A DNA stretch of 43,933 bases from NCBI GenBank assembly GCA_028293765.1, contig JAQGOG010000144.1, positions 1 through 43,933 on the forward strand. Reading direction: 5' to 3'. The translations under genes and the position numbers were made by a program. Shown piece by piece: positions 38,201-43,933 of this stretch. This DNA comes from Gammaproteobacteria bacterium. GTDB taxonomy: Bacteria > Pseudomonadota > Gammaproteobacteria > Steroidobacterales > Steroidobacteraceae. The notes under the pieces are model-generated. The model was not told the DNA's origin. It made no database searches and saw only the letters and a list, made by a program, of their open reading frames with translations. How positions within the stretch are numbered: position 1 is the first letter of the stretch; each line of letters starts with the position of its first letter.

Positions 38201-38590
38201 AATGGTGACTTCCTGTTCACCGTTGCTGAACCTTGCGGCCAATGCGGATACGGTCTTGCCGGGTCGCGCGATGTGTTGGTTATCGCCGCTCGCGTTGCCA
38301 GGGCCCGACACACCGCGGACATAGGAAACGAGGTCGCGATCACTTTCGATTCCGCCGGTCGATGCGAGGTTGTAGCGGGGGGTCGCAACAATGAGAGTCA
38401 TGAGGGCATCGACGACAGTTGTCTTGCCGCTGCCAGTGGATCCAACGATGGCGGTGCCGTTGAAATCCAGCACTGCGCAATGGCGAGCAGCGAAGGCGCC
38501 CCAGTTGTACATGTCGAGATGGGTGAGGACGAACGCCGGGACCGACGAGGGACTTTTAGCCGGCGATTGCTCGGTCACGCTGGTGTCCAC
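35267..38590 (-). CDS. jetC: Wadjet SMC-like ATPase JetC
   Basis: JetC (MksB-like) is the SMC-family motor that extrudes DNA loops. The 1107-residue product has Walker A GSTGSGKT (50-57). Two long coiled-coil arms lie around a hinge-like middle (about 480-620). The C-terminal head has the ABC signature SQGGSGGEKE (about 991-1000) and Walker B TIVLDEAF (about 1027-1034). It starts with GTG, its first base overlapping the last base of the jetB TAG. Length and layout fit the type I group (DUF3584/SbcC-like ATP-binding). All ATPase motifs are present, so activity is expected. Confidence 0.95.
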   Translation of the reverse strand: MDTSVTEQSPAKSPSSVPAFVLTHLDMYNWGAFAARHCAVLDFNGTAIVGSTGSGKTTVVDALMTLIVATPRYNLASTGGIESDRDLVSYVRGVSGPGNASGDNQHIARPGKTVSALAARFSNGEQEVTIAGLFALDGTSSALSDLRRLWIFSQAADQTLDGWLTLYHESGGRALKQLARETPQLVVYDSKTAYLVQLRRFFEVGDNAFALLNRAVGLKQLDSVDEIFRELVLDDTSAFERAAEVAREFDDLAAIHEELERARDQQHSLLPVAERWDEHQRIEEDLRELEQLHSIAPVWYATHAHRLWIEHGAQMKQRTEQYERAFTSLQRQIDNQIALSDSLRDLYLQAGGASIEQLRDQITLQSKLADERRRYSGDYQRLARRLQLDDTLSEETVVANRQQARDRIPRQREQAQSDRTAAFAAGVVSQRHEEELEALRKELSATAERPGSNIPPRYHHFRAEMAAHLQLSESALAFAAELIEVKAKEAAWRGAIERALRGERLRLLVPTSALHRALAWVKSRDNRLHVRLLQVLDDRDYRNAAEFFSDSFTRKLNFKQHDSKTALLHLLAGIDRHCVDNEEQLERVSYGLTVEGLESGRRGYFDKRDDEPLDRNWMTGFDNRDRLARIQQQIREAEDALAESRRGAERASKLAEQSQVIFGWLEQIIQVEFALIDLPGAQMALDSLQERLAAHTAPDSDAEQARLKWSAAYEALGKLREEARNVDLQRKEFETHWKTALEAQERAFRRVGEGLTDQQWTLATQHLGQPDTDELKDIDDLERTAIADLQRRIDEARHKRATVAQNLIRLMEQAKKIDSGALSEVRSMLADIQPYLDRLRVLTEEALPEKLNRFLTYLNQSSDEGVTQLLSHIENEVSAIEERIEDLNRTLRRVSYAPGTYLRLQPEHVVHESLRTLQQALRHLRSASFKEDQGESHFKALRHVVDLVRQASDNRKTQGARALLDPRYRLQFSVSVIAAETGATLETRTSSQGGSGGEKEIIASYVLTASLSYALCPDGGNRPLFGTIVLDEAFSKSSHAIAGRIISALEEFGLHPLFVTPNKEMRLLRMHTRTAILVHRKGQRATLTSLSWEELENLARERNRPAQ

Positions 38591-39201
38591 TACTGCGCCG
38601 CCCTTTCACTCGCTTCGTCGTGAAAGGCATTCAGAAGCGCTGACAGGTTCTCAGGATTGGCCAGATGGACAATGATAGGGCGGATCGTGAGCTCGTCGTG
38701 AGCGCTGACTTCAGAGACGATGCCATAACCTTTCAGTTGTTCCAGGAGATTGCGCAGCCGCTTTTGCTCCTGCGCGCTGCTGCCCAGGTCGCCGAGAAAC
38801 ATCTGGACACGTGGCAGCAAGTCCTCGATGGGAATCAGCGCTTCCGCAGCCCCGATCCCGGTCTCCTGTTCATGGGCGATGTACAGCTGGCGGAGGATGG
38901 CAATGAGCAATGACTGTTCGAGATTCAGTCGTTGCCTTCGCACCAGCGGATGAGCCCACTCCCCGTCCTCATCCGTTCGGGACCCGGGAGTGACAATGAG
39001 GTAGGCGAGGCCGCGCACGTCATCGATCTTCATCGTGAGATCGAGGGGCGCCAGCACTCGATTGACATCGTCGGGATAGGCTTGTGCGGTTCGATACAGG
39101 TTAGGTTTGCTGGAAGCTTCCAGGAGACCGTATTTCATGAGCTCGAGCGTTGCATCCTTGACGGTCTGCGGGGTTTGATCGTTAGTATCCGTATCCGACA
39201 T
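38590..39201 (-). CDS. jetB: Wadjet KITE-like subunit JetB (DUF4194)
   Basis: JetB (MksE-like) is a winged-helix dimer that binds the kleisin JetA. The 203-residue product matches the DUF4194 pattern, including LMKYGLLEASSKPNLYRTA, DVRGLAYLIVTP and VRRQRLNLEQSLLIAILRQLYI. It lies 15 bases after jetA, and its TAG stop codon shares a base with the GTG start of jetC. Confidence 0.93.
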   Translation of the reverse strand: MSDTDTNDQTPQTVKDATLELMKYGLLEASSKPNLYRTAQAYPDDVNRVLAPLDLTMKIDDVRGLAYLIVTPGSRTDEDGEWAHPLVRRQRLNLEQSLLIAILRQLYIAHEQETGIGAAEALIPIEDLLPRVQMFLGDLGSSAQEQKRLRNLLEQLKGYGIVSEVSAHDELTIRPIIVHLANPENLSALLNAFHDEASERAAQ

Positions 39202-39216
39202 GTCGTTTCTTCGAAT

Positions 39217-40713
39217 TCACACGACATCGAGGGGAATGTCGGCCACCGCATCGGCGGTGAGCTCGACTCGCGGCACCCGGAACTGCAGGAACGCGCCGTC
39301 GGTACAGTAAACATCGATAAATTGGGGTTCCGATGACAGAGGCAGACCCGCTTCGCGCGCCATTCCCAACCAGACAGTGAACGTTTCGAGATCGTGGGTG
39401 GGTGGCAGACGCGCGGCTAGCTCCGCAAGGCTCAACGGTTTACCCGCCTCGCACAGAATCTCGAGAGTCCGGCGGGCGAGCGCTTCGCGGTCGAGGCCGT
39501 CGAACGAGAGCCAGAAGTCTTCCCCAATGTCATTCAAATCGCCCTGCTGTTGGCCGAGCGAAAGGTCAACCTGCGGGTCCGTGTCGAGCGACTTGAAGCG
39601 CAGCCGTTCGACGAGTGGCAAGTTGGAGTTGGCCAAGGCGACCGGTGGCAAAGGGCTCGGCTTGCGCCGCAAGCTGCCGTCGGACCAATCGATATCGAGT
39701 GCGTGTTGAAAGAGCTCGTTGAGGAGCAGTCCCACACGGTGATGTTCAGCAGCGAGCCCGGTCTTGAGGAAGCCCTTCACGTCGCGTTCGATCCGGGCGC
39801 GCGCCTGGATGACCGTCTGCGACTCCTGGACCAACCGCATGACGAGCCAGCGCAGCTCCTGATGTTGCTGACGAGAGAGCGCGGCTTGGGCATAAGGATG
39901 CTTGAGGATGGTTCGCAGCCGCTGACGCATATGAGTCAGTTCCTGCGTACGGCTCAGTTGCTGCTGGAAGCCGTGGAACACCTTGCCTTCGGGGGTTTCG
40001 AGCAGGCTGTCGTGCCCGTCCAGCAGTTTGTCGACAATCTCGCCCCGGTGACTCTGTTCGCTGACTATGGACTGGCGCAGCGCGCGGTCTGCTTCACGCC
40101 AGGAATCTTCGACTCTCCGGAAGTCGGCCCGCAGACTGGTCGCCAGCGTGTAGATTTCACGGATACGTTCAATTGCCGCAGACTCCTGCAGGACCAGCAC
40201 GCGGCCCGTTTCGGCTTGGCGGAGTTGCTCCTCGAGGTCCTCTATCTGGCGACGCAGGCGGATGGCGCGACTCTTCGCATCCGGATTGAGGCCTTCCTCG
40301 ACACGCTCAATTTCGTGCTGCACCACGGAAAGCCGCGAGGCTGTGGAGGTCATGACGCGGTTACCGAGCCCGGCGACAAACCTCAGAGCCTCCTCAAGAG
40401 CGTCGGTTGCGTAGACCCTACCTTCACGCTCGACAATGAGCGCCCTCCTGATCCACTCTCGCAGCTCCTTGCGAGCGAGGCTGACGGGATCATCCGCTCC
40501 GACGTCGAAGTCAGGGTGGTTGGCGTGCTGTGACAAGAGATCGCCGAGCGCCTGGAGGGCACCCTCGAAGTCGATACCGTTCTGGCCCTCCTCGAAGAGA
40601 GTCTGAAGACAGCTCAACACCAGCGGGGCACGGCGGGCGGCGAGGAGCTGCCACGCCGGGTGCTGGTGGCGGGCCTGGATGTACGCGTCGGTCCGTTCGC
40701 GGATGTCCGTCAT
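39217..40713 (-). CDS. jetA: Wadjet kleisin-like subunit JetA (DUF3375)
   Basis: JetA (MksF-like) is the kleisin that closes the SMC ring. The 498-residue product has the DUF3375 start (HPAWQLLAARRAPLVLSCLQTLF) and a basic, coiled-coil centre (EIERVEEGLNPDAKSRAIRLRRQIEDLEEQLRQAE). The C-terminal winged-helix part ends LTADAVADIPLDVV. It is the first gene of the operon. The upstream ribosome binding site is weak, and no promoter is obvious in the 640 bases to the Fic gene. Confidence 0.93.
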   Translation of the reverse strand: MTDIRERTDAYIQARHQHPAWQLLAARRAPLVLSCLQTLFEEGQNGIDFEGALQALGDLLSQHANHPDFDVGADDPVSLARKELREWIRRALIVEREGRVYATDALEEALRFVAGLGNRVMTSTASRLSVVQHEIERVEEGLNPDAKSRAIRLRRQIEDLEEQLRQAETGRVLVLQESAAIERIREIYTLATSLRADFRRVEDSWREADRALRQSIVSEQSHRGEIVDKLLDGHDSLLETPEGKVFHGFQQQLSRTQELTHMRQRLRTILKHPYAQAALSRQQHQELRWLVMRLVQESQTVIQARARIERDVKGFLKTGLAAEHHRVGLLLNELFQHALDIDWSDGSLRRKPSPLPPVALANSNLPLVERLRFKSLDTDPQVDLSLGQQQGDLNDIGEDFWLSFDGLDREALARRTLEILCEAGKPLSLAELAARLPPTHDLETFTVWLGMAREAGLPLSSEPQFIDVYCTDGAFLQFRVPRVELTADAVADIPLDVV

Positions 40714-40981
40714 GAAGCTTGGATTTTAGCTCAGCGGACGCAGGTCTCAAAGGCCAGTCACTGCCACTTGCCGAAAGCGCTCCGAAATACTTTTCCTTAG
40801 TCGCGCGGCCCATGAGCCCACAACCCGACTCACATTTCTCGACGGAGCCCATTCGATTTGTGCTCTGTCAGCCAGCGCACGGGCACGTGCATCTTGCCCG
40901 GAACCCGGCGCGCACCTCTAGCCCGGAGGGGCTTCCGCTCTTCAGCCCAGTCGTCTCTGACGTGTGACGTGAACTGCGATG

Positions 40982-41104
40982 TCATCCGGTTCCACAGGCG
41001 TGACGAATTACCAACCCCGACTGCCGTGTTTGGCGTACTTCTTCGAGCAAGGCATGGCAATGCTGCTTGAACTCCGTTGCCGAAACTGTCCTGACTGCCT
41101 TCAT
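40982..41104 (-). pseudogene. Truncated Phd/YefM-type antitoxin
   Basis: A 40-codon frame starts with the typical MKAVRTVSATEFKQHCHALLEEV of prevent-host-death antitoxins, with GGAGG nine bases before the ATG. It stops after the first half, where intact members run to about 80 residues. No complete toxin gene is adjacent. It lies between the Wadjet operon and the Fic gene and is best read as a broken toxin-antitoxin module. Confidence 0.6.
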
Positions 41105-41131
41105 GAGCCCTCCAACAATGCTCAGTAGATC

Positions 41132-41275
41132 TTACGACGGACCCGCCAGCAGACAACGAACGCCCGCCGACGCAAGTTCACTTTTCCCGATGGCCTTCAA
41201 ATCCCGCAAATGACGGTCAGCTGTATAGGCGCAGAACGCCGTATTTGCGATTGCGATCTCGCCGTCCACCGCGGG
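41132..41275 (-). pseudogene. Possible C-terminal remnant of a PIN-domain toxin
   Basis: About 47 codons ending at 41132 read AVDGEIAIANTAFCAYTADR, then HLRDLKAIG. This resembles the last acidic motif and final strand of VapC-type PIN ribonucleases (D.EIA...YTADRHLRDL). No start or N-terminal half is found; upstream lies the repeat before the Fic gene. It precedes the Phd fragment instead of following it, so the two need not be partners. Confidence 0.3.
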
Positions 41276-41282
41276 TATCGGA

Positions 41283-41346
41283 AATTGGATGGAAATGGAT
41301 GGACAAATGGAGGCGACCATGCGATCCTGAATTGGATGGAAATGGA
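41283..41346 (+). repeat. Direct repeat upstream of the Fic gene
   Basis: The 17 bases AATTGGATGGAAATGGA occur at 41283-41299 and again at 41330-41346, 47 bases apart. Each is followed by a GGAGG(C/T)GAC(C/A)ATG pattern, so a ribosome binding site and ATG seem duplicated. Only the second copy starts the Fic protein. Confidence 0.7.
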
Positions 41347-41353
41347 GGTGACA

Positions 41354-42412
41354 ATGGCCGATACGCACAAGCTTACGGACCTCGTAATCACAGGCGATGT
41401 GCTCAAACTGGTCGCCGCGATCGATGAATTCAAGGGAGCATGGAAGGCCATTGGCCGGATTGCCCCTGAGCGGCTTTCCGCTCTGCGTCGTGTAGCCACC
41501 ATCGAAAGCGCAGCATCGTCCACCCGCATCGAAGGCGCGAAGCTGACCGATCGCGAGGTCGAGCGGCTTTTGTCCAACTTGGACATCAAGGCATTTACGA
41601 CTCGAGACGAACAGGAAGTGGCTGGATACGCTGAGTCCATGGAAACCGTCTTTGCCCACTGGGAAGTCATTGGCCTAACCGAGAATCACATTCGGCAACT
41701 ACATCGCGATCTGCTGAAATACTCGACCAAGGATGAGCGGCACCGGGGTGAATACAAGAGCCTCCGCAATGACGTGGCAGCGTTCGATGCGGGCGGCAAG
41801 AATGTTGGCGTTGTTTTCGAGACGGCAACACCATTCGACACGCCTCGCCTGATGGCCGGGCTAGTTGGCTGGGCGGACCGGGCGCTCAAAAATAAAGAGG
41901 CTCATCCCCTGATCGTGATCGCGGTTTTCATTGTGTCGTTCCTCGCGATCCATCCGTTTCAAGATGGCAATGGACGCCTGTCCCGCGTTCTCACGACACT
42001 GCTGCTTCTGCGCAGCGGCTACACATACGTTCCCTATAGTTCGCTAGAGAGCGTGATCGAACAGACGAAGGAGCGCTACTACATCGCCCTGAGACAGACG
42101 CAGCCATCGATCCAGACGCCCGCGCCCGATTGGTTGCCGTGGCTGACATACTTCTTCGGCGCGCTGGTGGAACAAAAGACACGGCTGGAAAAGAAAATTG
42201 AGCGCGAACGCATTCTTCTGGGAGATCTACCTGATCTCTCAGTTCAAATTCTGGAGCTTTGCCGCGAACGCGGACGTGTCACGATCAGTGAAGTTACCAA
42301 GGCAACTGGCGCGAATCGCAGCACGGTCAAGGATCACGTGACCGCGCTTGTCAGCGCCGGGCATTTGATCCTGCATGGCGCGGGTCGCGGCGCGTGGTAT
42401 GGGTTTACCTAG
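41354..42412 (+). CDS. Fic-domain protein with C-terminal winged helix
   Basis: Fic enzymes transfer AMP or related groups from nucleotides onto target proteins. The 352-residue product (start MADTHKLTDL, GGAGGT four bases before the ATG) has an N-terminal domain with the inhibitory motif STRIEG (57-61 region, [S/T]xxxE[G/N]), typical of class II auto-inhibited Fic proteins. The catalytic loop HPFQDGNGRLSR (His200) follows, then a C-terminal helix-turn-helix (VTISEVTKATGANRSTVKDH). All catalytic residues are intact. The frame is open further upstream through the direct repeat, but the family start fits 41354. It is alone on the plus strand, facing away from the Wadjet operon. It may be a stress or defence effector; the target is unknown. 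Confidence 0.93.
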   Translation: MADTHKLTDLVITGDVLKLVAAIDEFKGAWKAIGRIAPERLSALRRVATIESAASSTRIEGAKLTDREVERLLSNLDIKAFTTRDEQEVAGYAESMETVFAHWEVIGLTENHIRQLHRDLLKYSTKDERHRGEYKSLRNDVAAFDAGGKNVGVVFETATPFDTPRLMAGLVGWADRALKNKEAHPLIVIAVFIVSFLAIHPFQDGNGRLSRVLTTLLLLRSGYTYVPYSSLESVIEQTKERYYIALRQTQPSIQTPAPDWLPWLTYFFGALVEQKTRLEKKIERERILLGDLPDLSVQILELCRERGRVTISEVTKATGANRSTVKDHVTALVSAGHLILHGAGRGAWYGFT

Positions 42413-42501
42413 TACCTTGCCGCCCACGACGTCAGCGGAAACCACGACTGCACTTAGTGTGAGTGCAATCCCATGCGATCGGCAAAGAAGCAAAGAAGCC
42501 A

Positions 42502-42525
42502 CTTACACAACTGGTTACACATAGA
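42502..42525 (+). repeat. Paired TTACACA motif, right end of the Wadjet segment
   Basis: The TTACACA units lie 12 bases apart, 50 bases before the right attachment core. They match the pair at 33927-33950 in sequence, strand and close spacing. Confidence 0.5.
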
Positions 42526-42574
42526 TTCCGGACGACAGAAACTCCCTTTTTAAACAGGAACTTAGCCTATGCCT

Positions 42575-42636
42575 CAGCGGACTCAAAATCCGCCGCCCTT
42601 AAAAGCGTGTCGGTTCGACTCCGACCTCGGGCACCA
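42575..42636 (+). repeat. Right attachment site with displaced tRNA-Leu 3' half (attR-like)
   Basis: These 62 bases start in the anticodon stem (CAGCGGACTC) and run without any intron to the encoded CCA. Bases 42585-42636 are identical to the 3' exon of the intact tRNA. Left of 42575 the sequence is unrelated to tRNA, right of it is chromosome. Joined to 22231-22265 it gives a perfect, intron-free 87-base tRNA-Leu(CAA). Confidence 0.85.
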
Positions 42637-42722
42637 ACCTCGGGTATAACTCGCCGCTACCGACGAGCCTCAGCCGCGACGCACTCGCCGTCCGGTTACG
42701 GCAAGAACATCGCGCAGCGGCT

Positions 42723-42946
42723 GGCACGCCTTATCTTACGCGCCACACCACCACGGCGAACATCGCCGCAGGACGTGGCAAGCTATTCATTGATTACCTG
42801 CGCAACGGGCGAGGCACAACCGCAGTCGGGAGCTACTCTCCTCGCGCGCGCACTGGCTTGCCGATCGCGCGCCCATCACTTGGAAGCAAGTGGAGGGCGG
42901 CATTCAGGCGGATGCGTTCACGTTAGATCGACCGCCGAGGTCATAG
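42723..42946 (+). pseudogene. ligD: Decayed LigD primase/polymerase-domain fragment
   Basis: On the plus strand one frame reads TRHTTTANIAAGRGKLFIDY, then LRNGRGTTAVGSYSPRARTG. This closely follows the polymerase (Prim-Pol) domain of the end-joining protein LigD around its KxFIDYLRN...TAVAxYSxRAR motif. About 42876 the frame shifts by one base and continues ITWKQVEGGIQADAFTLDRP to a stop codon at 42946. Upstream, KNIAQRLA in another frame may belong to it. Only about 75 residues of an 800-residue (or 300-residue) protein remain, so it is non-functional. It lies just outside the island's right end. Confidence 0.75.
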
Positions 42947-43043
42947 CGACACCTCAAGCGCAAAGCGGGTTGCTCAATGAGTCCGGCGTCGATCACAACT
43001 ACTCTCAACCTGCCGTGAGTACCGCCAAGAAGCACGCCGCGCG

Positions 43044-43933
43044 TCATTCCGTTTGCGCCTCGAATACCAACAAGCGGGCCCCGAGGTTTCCGCTGGGAGG
43101 AGCCGCGACGTAGAGGCGGTCGCGCTTCTCATACCACACGCCAGTGCGGGTGCCGAGAGCGGTTGGGAATTTCCCCATGTCCGTATAGTGGTCGGCATCT
43201 ACCTGCTGCACCACACTCAGGAATCCCTCGCCGCCGGCCACATAGATGCGCTTTCGGCCGGCGTCATAGAACATATCGTCCATGTCGGCCGCCGTCGGCA
43301 GGCTGGCGACGACTTTGCCCGAGTCCATATCGAGGACGGTGAGGCGGGACGGCTTGCGGGTGCCAACGAAAATACGGCGGTTGGCCTCATCCAGGACCAT
43401 GGGAAAGTTGGCCGAGTGTCCATTGGGCAACGCCCATGAGACGATCTTTCCGGTGTGGCGGTCAATGACCTGGATGGTTTTCGTGTCGGCCACGTTGACG
43501 AAGATGCGTGGGCCCTTCGTTTCGAGTTGGAATCCCTCCGGGTGCCCCTCGAACTTGTACTCGGTGGGGAGACGCTTGTTGGTCGCCGGATCGATCACGG
43601 CTATGGCGCCGTCGCCATAGCCAAGATAGATCTTCTTCGCGGCCGCGTCGTACCGTAAATTGTCCGGATCGGAGCCTTCGCCAAAGTCGATGCGATCGAG
43701 CAGCGCGTAATTCGTCCCGTCAAAGACGCTCACGTGACCGTCCGCGGAGTTCGCGACATAGAGCCTGTCCCATTCCGGGAGATAGAGCGTGCCCTGCGGC
43801 TCGGCGAGTCCTTCGATCTGGTGGATCATCCGGCCCGCAAAGACATCCACGATCTGCACGGTGTTGTTACCGAGGCCGGAGAAGATCACCCGCTTGCGCT
43901 TTCCATCGATCGTAAAGTGGTCGAGCCGGCCCT
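43044..43933 (-). CDS. YVTN-type beta-propeller protein, 5' end cut by the window
   Basis: At least 296 residues of a beta-propeller of the YncE/YVTN class are seen, with repeated blades: GTLYLPEWDRLYVANSADG, DNLRYDAAAKKIYLGYGDG, MVLDEANRRIFVGTRKPS and GVWYEKRDRLYVAAPPSG. The frame stays open to the window edge (LDHFTIDGKRKRVIFSGLGN), so the start and any signal peptide lie outside. Such proteins are usually periplasmic and bind ligands or partners; no enzyme activity can be given. The C-terminus is complete, ending VFEAQTE. Confidence 0.85.
   Translation of the reverse strand, partial: GRLDHFTIDGKRKRVIFSGLGNNTVQIVDVFAGRMIHQIEGLAEPQGTLYLPEWDRLYVANSADGHVSVFDGTNYALLDRIDFGEGSDPDNLRYDAAAKKIYLGYGDGAIAVIDPATNKRLPTEYKFEGHPEGFQLETKGPRIFVNVADTKTIQVIDRHTGKIVSWALPNGHSANFPMVLDEANRRIFVGTRKPSRLTVLDMDSGKVVASLPTAADMDDMFYDAGRKRIYVAGGEGFLSVVQQVDADHYTDMGKFPTALGTRTGVWYEKRDRLYVAAPPSGNLGARLLVFEAQTE

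Overview
The window reads as a high-GC gammaproteobacterial chromosome. The best guess is the Xanthomonadales/Nevskiales/Steroidobacteraceae neighbourhood, judged from gene order and protein style only; no search was possible. Bases 1 to about 22.2 kb are conserved core genome, about 22.2-42.6 kb is a composite genomic island in a tRNA-Leu gene, and 42.6 kb to the end is chromosome again.

Core part. A SnoaL-like protein and an Ogt-type DNA repair methyltransferase lie on the plus strand. They face a long minus-strand run in the classical order ndk-rlmN-pilW-rodZ-hisS-yfgM-bamB-der (ispG is absent from its usual place between rodZ and hisS). Next comes a reduced isc-like operon trmJ-iscS-iscA, in which the cysteine desulfurase carries a C-terminal IscU-like domain with a single cysteine. 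suhB is divergent from it, followed by an APC permease and a TerC protein. The tRNA modification/protein export operon queA-tgt-yajC-secD-secF follows on the minus strand; QueA carries a low-complexity insert.

Island. The native tRNA-Leu(CAA) gene is cut at its anticodon loop. Its 5' half (22231-22269), next to the probable native promoter, is separated by 20.3 kb from a 3' half at 42575-42636. Inside the left end lies a second, complete tRNA-Leu(CAA) gene (22480-22803) interrupted between C34 and A35 by a 237-base group I (IC3-like) intron. Its spliced exons are identical to what the two separated halves would give if rejoined. A further 3'-half copy at 33767-33821 divides the island into two segments. 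Segment 1 holds an IS630 remnant, a 2011-residue secreted SpvB/FG-GAP/RHS protein with two small membrane proteins directly downstream (possible toxin and immunity genes), a divergent TonB/TolA-like protein, and a frameshifted tyrosine integrase. Segment 2 holds a complete type I Wadjet operon (jetA-jetB-jetC-jetD), toxin-antitoxin remnants and a Fic protein. It has no integrase but has paired TTACACA motifs near both ends.

Right of the island are a decayed fragment of the LigD primase/polymerase domain and a 5'-truncated YVTN-type beta-propeller gene. The points most worth attention are the island-borne intron-containing tRNA-Leu(CAA), the reversible split-tRNA architecture, the Wadjet segment with arm-like repeats but no integrase, the RHS/immunity candidate and the IscS-IscU-like fusion.
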